NCBI RefSeq assembly: GCF_024199925.1 | Contig: NZ_JANADR010000001.1 | Location: 868,001-932,000 of the forward strand | Direction: 5' to 3' | From: Bradyrhizobium sp. CCGUVB1N3 | Lineage (GTDB): Bacteria; Pseudomonadota; Alphaproteobacteria; Rhizobiales; Xanthobacteraceae | DNA: 64,000 nt | Shown: positions 1 through 8,932 of the stretch, in pieces | How the letters are laid out: each line of letters opens with the position of its first letter | How positions within the stretch are numbered: the stretch's first letter is position 1 | The notes under the pieces: generated by a model | What the model was told of the DNA's origin: nothing | Databases searched by the model: none | The model's input: the letters and a program-made list of their open reading frames with translations, nothing else | Program-made: the position numbers and the translations under genes

Positions 1-945
1 GATGCCGTAGACGCGGACCTGGTAGGCGCCGTCCATCAGGCGCTGGCGGAATTCGGCCTGGAACAGCACGCCCTGCTTGGACGTGATGCGCGGGTTGAAG
101 GTCGCGTCCATATCGGGCGCGATCGCCCAGTAGAATGGGACTTCGACGCCGTAACCGAACGCCGTGTAGGACGTGAAGCCCGGCATCAGGAAGCCGGTCT
201 TGCGCTTCACCGTCGGATCGGGCGTCGAGAAGTACGGTATGTAGGCGAGCGGCACGCCGAAGAATTCGAGCTGCGCCGTCTCGAAGTAGAGCATCTTCTC
301 CTGCTGGTCGTGGATGATGCGGGCACCCTTGACCTGCCACAGCGGAGGCTTCTTCGGATCGTCCTTGCACGGCGCGCAGGCCGTGTAGACGCCGTTCTCG
401 AACACGGTGTAGTTGCCGCTGGAGCGGTCGGCGCGGCTCGCGGCCATGCGGGTCTGGTCGGCGGTGTCCACGCGCAGCGAATCGACGAAGCCGTCGCGGT
501 AGTCGTCCGACAGATCCATGATCTCGGCATAGGTGATCTTGCCGTCGGCATCCGTCATGCGGATGTTGCCTTCGGCATGGAGGCGCTTGGTCTTCTGGTC
601 GTAGATGACCTTGTCGGCCTCGACGCTGGTGCCGTTGTAGAACAGCTGGACGTTGCCGACCGCCGATACCCGGGAATTGTTGTAGTCGTAGTCGACCTCG
701 GTCGCCTGCACGAGCATCTGGTTGTCGTTGGGGGCCTTCGGCGGCTTCGGACGCGGCGGCAGCGGATTGTAGGTGAAGCTCTGCGCAGCCGCAGGCCCGG
801 TCGCGGTAAGATCGAGCAATCCACCCAGCGTGAGCGCGGCAATGAAGGCGAGCAGGAGGCTATGGGCAGGCAAGCCGCGCCCGTTCGCGCGCACCACGGT
901 GCGTTGCGCTAAACGAGACACATGCCCTCGGTGGACGGCAGTCAC
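1..945 (-). CDS. lptD: LPS-assembly protein LptD, N-terminal part (runs off window)
   Basis: Outer-membrane translocon that inserts lipopolysaccharide into the outer leaflet. The reading frame is open to base 1, so only the first 315 residues are seen: an N-terminal segment with a hydrophobic signal (about residues 24-45), then an OstA/LptA-like beta-jellyroll (LVQATEVDYDYNNSRVSAVG, then FYNGTSVEADKVIYD) and the beginning of the barrel. The start is GTG at 943-945; it shares one base with the lptG stop (TAGTG), and the AGGAGG just before it lies inside the lptG 3' end. Translational coupling to lptG is therefore likely. lptF-lptG-lptD is a usual alphaproteobacterial order and supplies the inner and outer membrane ends of the Lpt bridge. 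The family call is firm; the GTG start is a good inference. Confidence 0.93.
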   Translation of the reverse strand, partial: MTAVHRGHVSRLAQRTVVRANGRGLPAHSLLLAFIAALTLGGLLDLTATGPAAAQSFTYNPLPPRPKPPKAPNDNQMLVQATEVDYDYNNSRVSAVGNVQLFYNGTSVEADKVIYDQKTKRLHAEGNIRMTDADGKITYAEIMDLSDDYRDGFVDSLRVDTADQTRMAASRADRSSGNYTVFENGVYTACAPCKDDPKKPPLWQVKGARIIHDQQEKMLYFETAQLEFFGVPLAYIPYFSTPDPTVKRKTGFLMPGFTSYTAFGYGVEVPFYWAIAPDMDATFNPRITSKQGVLFQAEFRQRLMDGAYQVRVYGI

Positions 946-2042
946 TATCCGTCCTCCTGATAGAGCAAGGCCAAAAAGCCGGTGAGGCCGCCCACCACAA
1001 CGGGCAGCCACGCCGCAGCGATCGGATGCATCAACTCAGCCTTGCTCAAATCCTCAGTAACTTTGGACAGCACGTAGAGCAGAAAGCCTGCGCCCACGCC
1101 ACTCAAAACCATCTTCTGCACGCCGCCCATCCGGAAGAAGCGCAACGATACGGAAGCTGCCAGCATCACCATCGCTGCAAGCAGAAACGGCTGCGCCAGA
1201 AGCTTATGGTACTGGAGTCGATATCCGGCTGTCGCGAAGCCCGAGCTTTCGGACGAACGGATGTAGCTCGGTAGTTGCCAAAAGGACACAGTCTCGGGTG
1301 TGGAAAAGCTGTTGCGAACCTGCGCTTCGGTCAGCGTTGTGGGAATCTCCAGGCGGTCCTGGTCGACGGGGGGCGCGTCCAGGGAGAACCGCCGCACCGT
1401 CCTGAACACCCAGTGGCCATCCTCCAGGGTCGCCTCGCGTGCCTCGATGCGCTCCTTGAAGTGAAACTCCGTATCAAACCGGAATAGCGTCAGGCCGGTC
1501 AGCCGGATGCCTTGCTGCTCGCTGCGCGCGGCGTTGATGATGACCTGGCCTCCGCTGGTGACCTGGTTGAGCCAGAAGCCCGAGGCGTCCTGGATGCCGC
1601 CGCCGGGCGCCGAGCCGAACAGCTCCGCCTCCATGCGCTTGGAGAGCTCGCGCAGGTTCGCCGACATCGGATTGTAGGCAACCGTCGCGATCACGCCGAT
1701 CAGCAGCGCACTGCCGAGCGCGGGCGAGATGAACTGCCAGGCGGAAATGCCGGCGGCGCGTGCCACGACAAGCTCGAGCCGGCGGGAGAGGGCGAGGTAG
1801 CAGGTCATGGCGCCGATCAGCATGCAGAACGGCGTCAGCTTCTCCAAAAGTTGCGGCACGCGGAACAGCGAGGTCTCCGCCACCATGATCGCGGAGGCGG
1901 ACGCAAGCCCGGAGGTCTTGCGCACCATCTCGATATAGTCGACCAGCACCAGCAACAGGAAAATGCTTGCGAACACGCCGAGCGCCGCGACGACGAAGCG
2001 GCCCGCGAAATAGCGCCCGAGCGTGTTGGTGAGCATGCTCAT
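945..2042 (-). CDS. lptG: LPS export ABC transporter permease LptG
   Basis: Inner-membrane permease of the LptB2FG transporter, which extracts LPS and passes it to LptC-LptA-LptD. The 365-aa protein has the YjgP/YjgQ layout: three N-terminal membrane segments (about residues 13-34, 55-80, 97-118), a large periplasmic beta-jellyroll (about 130-265) and three C-terminal segments (about 275-360). Its ATG overlaps the end of lptF in an ATGA arrangement (lptF stop 2039-2041), and its own stop overlaps the lptD start, so three genes are coupled. The ATPase lptB is not in the window; it is usually encoded elsewhere. Length and topology are typical. Confidence 0.95.
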   Translation of the reverse strand: MSMLTNTLGRYFAGRFVVAALGVFASIFLLLVLVDYIEMVRKTSGLASASAIMVAETSLFRVPQLLEKLTPFCMLIGAMTCYLALSRRLELVVARAAGISAWQFISPALGSALLIGVIATVAYNPMSANLRELSKRMEAELFGSAPGGGIQDASGFWLNQVTSGGQVIINAARSEQQGIRLTGLTLFRFDTEFHFKERIEAREATLEDGHWVFRTVRRFSLDAPPVDQDRLEIPTTLTEAQVRNSFSTPETVSFWQLPSYIRSSESSGFATAGYRLQYHKLLAQPFLLAAMVMLAASVSLRFFRMGGVQKMVLSGVGAGFLLYVLSKVTEDLSKAELMHPIAAAWLPVVVGGLTGFLALLYQEDG

Positions 2043-3208
2043 GCGGCAACCGGTCGTCGGAACAGCCGCGCAATGCGCGCATTGGATCTGTTGATGGCTT
2101 CCAGCAGCGCAGGCGGCGCTTCCACCACGATGCCGCCGACGATCATCCAGAGGCCGAGGCCGATGGCGGTCACCAGCATGGCATATTGCACGAGGGGCGC
2201 GGTGGGCGACTTCACCGCCATCACCGAGCAGGCAAAGCCCGCCATGCGCAGGCCGAACACGGCGAGGATCGAGCTGCCGATCGAGAAATTGCGGCTCTGG
2301 CGCGTGGTGCGCGGCGCGCCGAGGAAGGCGAATGTGAGCGCCGCAAAGGCGAATGGGTACATCGGCGCCATGATGCGGTCATGCAGCTCTGAACGGAATT
2401 GGCCGGGCACCGCTTTGTAGACGGGGTCGTCCTCGGACGGCGAGAACAGCTCCCAGAGATAGCGTTCGCGAATCCCGAGCGTGACGTCGCGCCCCTGGTT
2501 GGAGAATTTCGACATGTCGAAGCCGTGGCGGGCGAACGTCACGAGCGCGGGATCGCGCTTGCCGGCCTCGAAGCGCTGCAGGTTGCCGTCCTCCAGCACC
2601 AAAATGGTCTCGCCGCCGCTCTTCACCACGGTGCCGCGCTCGGCGACGATCGAGTTGCGCTCCTTCGGATCGCGGCGGTCGTCGATGAAGATGCCGGCCA
2701 TGATGCCGCCGGGCTGGCGCTCGCGAATCCGGATCGTGAGGTTCTGGTCGAGCTGGGCGAAGCGGCCGGGCTGGAGGATGTTGGTGAGGACGTCGGCGGT
2801 GATCTCGGCGTCCCATTGCTTGATCCGCCGCATGCCGTCGGGGGCGAGGTAGGCGGCGATGAAGGCGACCAGCAGCGCCACCACGCAGGTGGCATAAAAG
2901 AACGGATAGAACAGCCGGAACGGCGAGAAGCCGGCGGCATTCATCACGATGATCTCGGAGTCGGTCGCGAGCTTGTTCAGCGTATGCGAGATCGCGATCA
3001 TCAGCGCGATCGGCGAGATGATCAGCACCAGCGCCGGAATCACCAGGCTGGTGATGCCGAGGAAGGTCAGGATGGTCTGGCCCTGACTCGTCATCAGGTC
3101 GATGCCGCGCAACGCCTGCGTAATCCAGATCACGCCGGTGAGGCTGACCAGGACGAGCGCAAACGACGCCAGCGTCGTGCGGAAAATATACCTGTCGATC
3201 GACCCCAT
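2039..3208 (-). CDS. lptF: LPS export ABC transporter permease LptF
   Basis: Partner permease to LptG in the LPS extraction complex of the inner membrane. At 389 aa it has the same layout: membrane segments near residues 10-30, 55-80 and 95-120, a periplasmic jellyroll (about 135-270) and a C-terminal membrane trio (about 280-365). It begins MGSIDRYIFRTTLASFALVL, typical of the family. It is the first gene of the lptF-lptG-lptD run and diverges from pepA, a neighbourhood common in alphaproteobacteria. No sign of damage. Confidence 0.95.
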   Translation of the reverse strand: MGSIDRYIFRTTLASFALVLVSLTGVIWITQALRGIDLMTSQGQTILTFLGITSLVIPALVLIISPIALMIAISHTLNKLATDSEIIVMNAAGFSPFRLFYPFFYATCVVALLVAFIAAYLAPDGMRRIKQWDAEITADVLTNILQPGRFAQLDQNLTIRIRERQPGGIMAGIFIDDRRDPKERNSIVAERGTVVKSGGETILVLEDGNLQRFEAGKRDPALVTFARHGFDMSKFSNQGRDVTLGIRERYLWELFSPSEDDPVYKAVPGQFRSELHDRIMAPMYPFAFAALTFAFLGAPRTTRQSRNFSIGSSILAVFGLRMAGFACSVMAVKSPTAPLVQYAMLVTAIGLGLWMIVGGIVVEAPPALLEAINRSNARIARLFRRPVAA

Positions 3209-3546
3209 GCGCTACCGCACGATCCCCACAAGGCCCCTTCTGGGTCCCAAACTCCGGACGTCCCGACCCATCCCGAAAGGGGTCCCCAAGGGTCGTTCTG
3301 CCACGTCTTTCACCAGTTCACATTCTCACTACCATCCCTTTGATCCGTCAACAAAATGGCTGCCCCGTGGCGCCCTCGATCTTCGGTTAATATTTCCCTC
3401 ATGTGGCTCGCCGGCCACGGGCGGCGCTTGGCATGCGCGGTGCGGACGGGTCATAGTGCGTTCCGGATCAGTGAATCGCGGTTCAGCCGGCACCCTCAGG
3501 GGTACCCGAGGAGCGGCAAAAGTCTTGTCTTTTGGAGGAGTTATCC
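3209..3546. other. Divergent intergenic region lptF / pepA
   Basis: This 338-bp region between the divergent lptF and pepA starts must hold both promoters. I see no convincing ORF. The only clear signal is the pepA ribosome binding site GGAGGAG at 3534-3540, six bases before the ATG. No operator-like palindrome stood out. Confidence 0.6.
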
Positions 3547-5049
3547 ATGTCCGACGCCGTCAAGGTCGGCTTTGTTCCGTTTTCCGCCGTCGCCAGCGGC
3601 ACGCTGGTGGCGTTCTGTGACGACGGATTGCGATTCGGCCCTGCGACCGCCAAGGCGCTGGGGGCGGCGGTCGAGCTGGTGAAGCGGGCAGCAAGCGCGA
3701 GCCAGTTCAAGGGCAAGACGGGCGCGGCGCTCGACATCCTGGCACCCGAGGGGCTGAAGGCCAGCCGCCTGATTGTGATCGGGACTGGCAAGGCTTCGGC
3801 GCTGAAGCTCAACGATTTTCTGAAGTTTGGCGGCGTGGCGGCCGGCAAGCTGAAGGCTGGCGCAAGCGCCATGACCATCATTGCCGAGCTGCCTGACGGC
3901 GCCATGACAGCGGAGCAGACGGTCGCGATCGGCGCGGGCCTGCGGCTGCGCGCCTATAAATTCGATCGCTACAAGACGAAGAAGAAGGACGGCGAGGAGG
4001 GCGGTGCCTTGCGCGCCGACGTCGCGTTCGCTGTCGCTGACCTGGCTGCTGCGAAAAAGGCCTTCACGCCGGCGGGCCATGTCGTCGACGGCGTGATCAT
4101 CGCGCGCGATCTCGTCAACGAGCCGCCGAACGTGCTCTTCCCGGAAGAGTTCGCGCGGCGCGCGAGCCAGCTGCGCAAGCTCGGCGTCAAGGTCGAGGTG
4201 CTCGACGTCAAGGCGATGCAGAAGCTCGGCATGGGCGCGCTGCTCGGCGTCGGCCAGGGCTCGGCGCGGCCGAGCCGCACCGTGATCATGCGTTGGGACG
4301 GGGCCAAGAAGGGCGAGGCGCCGGTCGCCTTCGTCGGCAAGGGCGTCTGCTTCGACACCGGCGGCATCTCGATCAAGCCGGCCGGCAGCATGGAGGACAT
4401 GAAGGGCGACATGGGGGGAGCGGCCTGCGTCGTCGGCCTGATGCACGCGCTCGCGGCGCGCAAGGCAAAGGTCAACGCGGTCGGCGCCATCGGTCTCGTC
4501 GAGAACATGCCTGACGGCAATGCGCAGCGTCCCGGCGACATCGTCACCTCGATGTCGGGTCAGACCATCGAGATCATCAACACCGACGCCGAAGGGCGCC
4601 TCGTGCTCGCCGACGTGCTCTGGTACGTCGCGAAGAGGATGAAGCCGAAATTGATGGTGGATCTCGCAACGCTCACCGGTGCGATCATGGTCGCGCTCGG
4701 CACCGAGCATGCCGGCATGTTCTCCAACAATGACGAGCTCGCCGAACGTCTCCTCACGGCCGGCATCGAGAGCGGCGAAAAGGTCTGGCGCATGCCGCTC
4801 GGGCCCGAATACGACAAGCTGATCGATTCCCAGTTCGCCGACATGAAGAACACTGGCGGCCGCCATGGCGGCTCGATCACCGCGGCGCAGTTCCTCCAGC
4901 GCTTTGTCGACGGCACGCCCTGGGCGCATCTCGACATCGCCGGCACCGCGATGGGTGCGCCGAAGACCGACATCAACCAGAGCTGGGGCTCCGGCTATGG
5001 CGTGCGTCTGCTGGACCGTCTGGTCGCCGACCATTACGAGCGCAAATGA
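3547..5049 (+). CDS. pepA: Leucyl aminopeptidase (M17 family, PepA)
   Basis: Cytosolic two-metal aminopeptidase that removes N-terminal residues, typically as a hexamer. The 500-aa protein has the complete M17 active site: K265 in GKGVCFD, D270, catalytic K277 in SIKP, D288 in MKGDMGG and the signature NTDAEGRL at 345-352 (D347, E349, R351). I start it at ATG 3547, preceded by GGAGGAG; an in-frame TTG at 3532 falls inside that ribosome site and is unlikely. holC follows after six bases, and pepA-holC is a recurrent proteobacterial pair. Some PepA proteins also bind DNA (XerCD recombination, carAB in E. coli); nothing here shows that. Confidence 0.96.
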   Translation: MSDAVKVGFVPFSAVASGTLVAFCDDGLRFGPATAKALGAAVELVKRAASASQFKGKTGAALDILAPEGLKASRLIVIGTGKASALKLNDFLKFGGVAAGKLKAGASAMTIIAELPDGAMTAEQTVAIGAGLRLRAYKFDRYKTKKKDGEEGGALRADVAFAVADLAAAKKAFTPAGHVVDGVIIARDLVNEPPNVLFPEEFARRASQLRKLGVKVEVLDVKAMQKLGMGALLGVGQGSARPSRTVIMRWDGAKKGEAPVAFVGKGVCFDTGGISIKPAGSMEDMKGDMGGAACVVGLMHALAARKAKVNAVGAIGLVENMPDGNAQRPGDIVTSMSGQTIEIINTDAEGRLVLADVLWYVAKRMKPKLMVDLATLTGAIMVALGTEHAGMFSNNDELAERLLTAGIESGEKVWRMPLGPEYDKLIDSQFADMKNTGGRHGGSITAAQFLQRFVDGTPWAHLDIAGTAMGAPKTDINQSWGSGYGVRLLDRLVADHYERK

Positions 5050-5055
5050 CCCAAG

Positions 5056-5508
5056 ATGACTGAAGTGCTGTTCTACCATCTGCAGAACATGACGGTGGAG
5101 AACGTCTTGCCGCCGCTGCTTGAGAAATCGCTCGAGCGCGGCTGGCGCGTCGTGGTGCAGTCGACCTCGGAGGAACGCGCAGATGCGCTCGACGCGCACT
5201 TGTGGACCTATCGCGACGATTCCTTCCTGCCGCACGCGACATGGCGGGTCGGCGACGCCGCGGAGCAGCCGGTCGTGCTGGCGATCGAGGAGGGCAATCC
5301 CAACGGCGCCAATGTCCGCTTCCTGATCGACAATGCCGCGCTGCCTCAGGACGCCCAGACCTATGAGCGCATGGTGCTGCTGTTCAACGGCGATGATCCG
5401 GATGCGCTGGCGCTGGCGCGCAGCGCCTGGACGGATTGCAAGACGCGCGGATTTGATGTCACCTATTGGCAGGCCGACGAGCGCGGCCGGTGGCAGCGGC
5501 GCAACTAG
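5056..5508 (+). CDS. holC: DNA polymerase III chi subunit
   Basis: Clamp-loader accessory subunit that links the replicase to single-stranded DNA binding protein. The 150-aa protein matches the HolC family in length and opening (MTEVLFYHLQNMTVENVLPP), with the conserved LWTYRDDSFLPHA stretch near residues 54-66 and the LFNGDD segment near 111. It lies six bases after pepA on the same strand and is probably cotranscribed. Call rests on recognisable family sequence and synteny. Confidence 0.92.
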   Translation: MTEVLFYHLQNMTVENVLPPLLEKSLERGWRVVVQSTSEERADALDAHLWTYRDDSFLPHATWRVGDAAEQPVVLAIEEGNPNGANVRFLIDNAALPQDAQTYERMVLLFNGDDPDALALARSAWTDCKTRGFDVTYWQADERGRWQRRN

Positions 5509-5639
5509 AGGGCGGCGCGCCAATTAATGATAATTTGCGGCTTTTCGGGTAATGCTGGCCATCAGCCACGGTCATGCCGCAAAGTGATGTTGGGACAATC
5601 GTTTAGGGCTGGTCCTTGACGCGGGGATTTGAGTTTATC

Positions 5640-6173
5640 GTGCGACATCAAAAGCTTTCTTCGACGCTTCTCCTGGCGTTGTGCGCGGTTGCGCCGCTGA
5701 TGGCGGGCTGCTCGGGCGCGTCCGACATGATGTCGAGGGATGCCGAATGGTTCAACAAGCCCGCCCGGCTCTTCATCAAGAACATCTCGATCGAATCGCC
5801 GCCGCTGACCCCCGACAAGCCGGTGACGGCGGAGGATCTGGTCAGCGCCGACGGCGCCTGTCCGGGCATGGCGCCCGCAGGTGCGCCCACGGATGCCAAT
5901 GCCTCAACCACGTCGCCGGCGCCGGCCGGCGGAACGGTCGCGCTCGGCCACACCGAATGCGATGTAGTGCGCGGCATCGGCGCGCCGAGCAACGTCAATC
6001 TCTCCAATGACGCCGGCGGCAGGCGCGTGGTCGTGATCACCTGGGCGAGCGGTCCGCGCGCCGGCATCTACACCTTCACCGCAGGCCGCCTGACTTCGAT
6101 CGAGGGTAGCCCCGAGCCGGCGCCGATGCCGAAGGTGGCGAAATCGAAGCCGAAGAAGAAGCAGGCGACGTAA
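5640..6173 (+). CDS. Predicted lipoprotein of unknown function
   Basis: A 177-aa envelope protein. I choose GTG at 5640 because it gives a compact signal peptide ending in a lipobox (LMAGC, Cys24); an upstream TTG at 5616 would add eight residues. The mature part contains a P/T/A-rich linker (about residues 75-100), then a GHTECDVVRGIGAPSNVNL segment whose pattern recalls the small BamE/SmpA-like fold, and a Lys-rich C-terminus (KPKKKQ). The BamE resemblance is only my inference from the G-x-T-x2-D-V pattern. It stands alone downstream of holC with a 131-bp gap. Confidence 0.75.
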   Translation: MRHQKLSSTLLLALCAVAPLMAGCSGASDMMSRDAEWFNKPARLFIKNISIESPPLTPDKPVTAEDLVSADGACPGMAPAGAPTDANASTTSPAPAGGTVALGHTECDVVRGIGAPSNVNLSNDAGGRRVVVITWASGPRAGIYTFTAGRLTSIEGSPEPAPMPKVAKSKPKKKQAT

Positions 6174-6246
6174 GCGAAGAACGACAGCGTTGCCGGTTCC
6201 TCTCGCCTTAACCGCGGTCCAAAGCCACGGTTGTGCCCTTGACGCG

Positions 6247-6615
6247 CTACGCGACGCAGATGCCGGGCACCGCGACCTTCTGGAACAGGTGCGGAGAGGC
6301 AACGGCTGAAGAGGGATAGGCCGAGATCTTCGATCTGAACTCGGGGTGCGTGAAGGCAGCCCGGAAGTGGGCGGTCGATTCCCAAACGGCGTAGTTCAGA
6401 TAGGTCGGGCCTTCGCCGATCGCGCGGTGAAGCTGGGTGGCGATGAAACCCGGCTGCCGTTTCATGAACGCAGCATCGTCCTGCCAGACCTGGAGGAATG
6501 TTTCCTCATCGGCTTTGTCGAGCGTGAACAGATTCACGAGCACGACAGGGTTGGTATCGATGCCAAGCTGACGCTCGATCGGAAACGCGGGGTCCAGTGG
6601 GCGCAGGTGCGACAT
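6247..6615 (-). CDS. Antibiotic biosynthesis monooxygenase (ABM) domain protein
   Basis: A 122-aa single-domain protein of the dimeric alpha/beta ferredoxin-like ABM family, whose members include cofactor-free monooxygenases and haem-degrading enzymes. Visible family features are the VVLVNLFTLDKADEETFLQ strand-helix, FMKRQPGFIATQLHR and the NYAVWES strand. No substrate can be named. It diverges from a MarR regulator at 6713 with palindromic sites between, so it is probably that regulator's target. The conserved core is intact. Confidence 0.85.
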   Translation of the reverse strand: MSHLRPLDPAFPIERQLGIDTNPVVLVNLFTLDKADEETFLQVWQDDAAFMKRQPGFIATQLHRAIGEGPTYLNYAVWESTAHFRAAFTHPEFRSKISAYPSSAVASPHLFQKVAVPGICVA

Positions 6616-6632
6616 GAAAGCCTTCGTTCTGT

Positions 6633-6693
6633 TGGTCGTATGATGTCAATGTGGTATCATATTTAGATGGCATATTTGTCATTATGATGTCAA
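6633..6693. promoter_or_regulatory. Candidate paired MarR operators between divergent genes
   Basis: Two sites sharing the 11-mer TATGATGTCAA occur at 6639-6649 and 6683-6693, 44 bp (about four helical turns) apart. Each can be read as TTG-N12-CAA (6632-6649 and 6676-6693). The second is an imperfect palindrome, TTGTCATTATGATGTCAA, with 7 of 9 pairs matching. A further 21-bp palindrome (ATGAT-N11-ATCAT) overlaps the first at 6640-6660. The placement between the ABM gene and marR suits autoregulation and control of the neighbour. Confidence 0.6.
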
Positions 6694-6712
6694 GATAGAT
6701 TTATGGTGACGG

Positions 6713-7189
6713 ATGCTGAAATCCCGACGAACACCTGCTGGCGATGCCCTGAGCAACCTCATGCTTGACCTGTTCCGGCTGAATAGCCTGGTCCTGACCG
6801 CGGGTGACCGCTTGGTCGCCCCGCTCGGGCTCACGAGTGCCCGCTGGCAAATCCTCGGTGCCATCGTGCACGCGGAGCGAGCACAGCCGGTGGCATGGCT
6901 CGCCCGCGACCTCGGCGCCAATCGACAAAACGTGCAGCGGATCGTCAACGACCTTCACGCGGAAGGGCTGTTGGCGTTCGAGGCCAACCCGCACCACCGG
7001 CGCGCACAACTTGTGGTCCTGACCGACAAGGGAAGGCGCACTTTCGACGCCGCGATGGCTTTGCAGGCCCCGTGGATCAACGACCTCTCGGAAGGGCTCT
7101 CGGTCAAGGACCTGCAAACGGTTCACCGCCTCGTCGCGGCGCTACGCAAGAAGCTCGAGAGCAATGGCGAAACTGAGGATCAAATGTAG
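6713..7189 (+). CDS. MarR family transcriptional regulator
   Basis: A 158-aa winged-helix repressor, probably a ligand-responsive dimer. The core runs from about residue 35 to 110: LTSARWQILGAIVHAERAQP, the recognition region LGANRQNVQRIVNDLHAEGL, and a wing with NPHHRRAQLVVLTDKGRR. Flanking helices would form the dimer interface. The ATG at 6713 is preferred; the nearby ATG and GTG at 6703 and 6706 are out of frame. It diverges from the ABM-domain gene with palindromic operators between. Ligand unknown. Confidence 0.92.
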   Translation: MLKSRRTPAGDALSNLMLDLFRLNSLVLTAGDRLVAPLGLTSARWQILGAIVHAERAQPVAWLARDLGANRQNVQRIVNDLHAEGLLAFEANPHHRRAQLVVLTDKGRRTFDAAMALQAPWINDLSEGLSVKDLQTVHRLVAALRKKLESNGETEDQM

Positions 7190-7346
7190 CGTCGGCGCCA
7201 GTGTCCTTGCGCTCTGAATCCTGACGCTGATTAAGCAGGTCGCCGGTTCGCCACGCGCGTGGGACCAAAGCTCAGGCGCGCTCTGGCCTTCTCGCGGACT
7301 GATCGGAAATGAGGTCGGCAGGCAGCAGCCGCCGACCCTTCAACGA

Positions 7347-7469
7347 TCATCGATCGGACTTTTTGCCGTTCGCTTGGCCGTAAGCCGGCTTGTTGTCAGG
7401 CTCAAATGCGCACGCACTCACTGAGATGCCGATCAGGATCACCCAGGCCGCGCTCGTCCAAAATTTCAT
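7347..7469 (-). CDS. Small predicted lipoprotein (40 aa)
   Basis: A short ORF starting MKFWTSAAWVILIGISVSAC with a GAGGA ribosome site about eight bases before the ATG. The first 20 residues form a lipoprotein signal with lipobox VSAC, leaving a hydrophilic mature peptide of about 20 residues (CAFEPDNKPAYGQANGKKSD). A longer in-frame reading to 7547 would bury the signal and is rejected. Peptides of this kind are often entericidin-like or envelope-stress associated, but no function can be assigned. Confidence 0.6.
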   Translation of the reverse strand: MKFWTSAAWVILIGISVSACAFEPDNKPAYGQANGKKSDR

Positions 7470-7773
7470 CTGCTCGTCCTCAGGGTATCGATGGGGCGTT
7501 CCTGAAAGATACAGGTCTTTGACGTCGCGGACTGGGATGGGGTTCAAAACTGCACTTCGTCCAGCGCGCGCACCTTGGCGATGCGGGCATTTAGGACCTT
7601 CGCCCCAGCCCTTCCCGGATCGACACGATGGGGGCGTCCGTCGTTTTGGGTTCGATGATCATGGCGAACCACCTGCATCTACAACTGCCACAGGCGATGT
7701 TGGAGGGGGCTTGCTTCGTCTCTCGACGAAAGTCCAGCAGAGCCTGACGGCCATCCGGATTGATACCAGATCG
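7470..7773. other. Intergenic region without visible gene
   Basis: This stretch of about 300 bases separates the HAD phosphatase stop from the small lipoprotein, both on the minus strand. I see no ORF with a plausible start, and no terminator hairpin or repeat. It probably carries the promoter of the small lipoprotein. Confidence 0.5.
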
Positions 7774-8829
7774 CTATTGTCGTGCACCTTCCGTCGGAAA
7801 GATCTGCTTCCAGTCCTCTTTCATGTCGACGATGGTCCAGCCGCGCTGCCTGGCCTCGTCCCATGCCTTGTCGAGCTTTCCAACTTTGGAGTCCCGGTCA
7901 TAAGCGTATTCCCGCGCGCCATCCGTGTGGTGGACAATGCCGGCGAAGCGGGGACCCTGTCCCGCCATCGTCCATTGCAGCATTTGGAGATCCCCGTCCG
8001 AATTGCCGAACGCGAGGATCGGTCGCCGGCCGATAAATCGGTTGATGCCGACGGGTTTGCCGGGACCGTCGTCGATGAACTCGACCTTGGCAAGCTTCAT
8101 CAGCTCCGGCTTGCCGTCCGTGGCGATCTCGAATTTCACAACCCCGGACGAGCCGACGACCTGCTCTGGAGGAATGCCATAGACCCGCTCGGCCCATGGC
8201 CGCATGAATTCGACTCCGCCGCCGGATACGATGAAGGTCTTGAAACCGGTGTCGCGCAGGTAGGTCAGGAGCTCCTGCATCGGCTGATAGACGAGTCCGT
8301 CATATGGCTGGTTGAACCGTGGATGTCTGGCGGTCCTGATCCAGTCGAGCACGGATCTGGAGAACTGATCCGTCGTCATGCCCGTATGAGTCGCGGCGAC
8401 GATTTGCAGCAGGCCTTTCTCGCCGGTTTCGGACAGCGCCTTGGTGTCGTTGTCCAGCAGCGCCTTGAACGGCTGCTTGGTCCTCCACTCTGGATGCTGC
8501 GGTGCCATCGCCTTGATCTGATCGACGGCGAAGGCGAGTTGAAAATAGAACGGCTTTTCGCACCACAGCGTGCCATCATTGTCGAAAGTTGCGATCCGCT
8601 CGGCCGCTGGCACGAACTCCTTGCTGTCCTGGGTCGTCACGCGTGTGACGAAGTCGATGATGGCCTTCTTGGCGGCGCCATCGGTCCAGGACGGCAGCGG
8701 GTCGCTCTGAGCCAACACCGCACCGCTGGACATGAAATACAAGGCAAGGAAGAGCAGCGTCTCGAGCGCGCGCGCCGCCCTCCCGCCGACCTTTGCTGGC
8801 GTCATGCCCTCGTGATCAGACGTCAACAT
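7774..8829 (-). CDS. Exported HAD-superfamily phosphatase
   Basis: A 351-aa hydrolase with a signal peptide (hydrophobic 22-39, cleavage likely after VLAQ), so probably periplasmic. HAD motifs are complete: nucleophile D83 and D85 in DNDGT (83-87), SGGG at 202-205, K258 and GNSDGD at 275-280, giving a phosphoserine-phosphatase-like C1 enzyme. The substrate is unknown. It lies 103 bp downstream of the sulfatase on the same strand, so it may be coexpressed and act on sulfo- or phosphoesters outside the cytoplasm. The ATG at 8829 follows a GAGGA site; M9 is an alternative start. Confidence 0.87.
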   Translation of the reverse strand: MLTSDHEGMTPAKVGGRAARALETLLFLALYFMSSGAVLAQSDPLPSWTDGAAKKAIIDFVTRVTTQDSKEFVPAAERIATFDNDGTLWCEKPFYFQLAFAVDQIKAMAPQHPEWRTKQPFKALLDNDTKALSETGEKGLLQIVAATHTGMTTDQFSRSVLDWIRTARHPRFNQPYDGLVYQPMQELLTYLRDTGFKTFIVSGGGVEFMRPWAERVYGIPPEQVVGSSGVVKFEIATDGKPELMKLAKVEFIDDGPGKPVGINRFIGRRPILAFGNSDGDLQMLQWTMAGQGPRFAGIVHHTDGAREYAYDRDSKVGKLDKAWDEARQRGWTIVDMKEDWKQIFPTEGARQ

Positions 8830-8932
8830 GGGCGTCCTCGTATCTGGAGTGCGGATCGAGATGACGGTCCGGGCAAAGGCCCTACCTTTGCCCGGACGTG
8901 AGCGTTCATTCGCCGTGCTTGTCGATTATCCG

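Noticed and set aside
3541..5523. A 660-aa open frame opposite pepA and holC
   Set aside because: It is antisense to two clearly recognised genes, is His/Arg/Asp-rich in the way of GC-rich shadow frames and has no recognisable domain.
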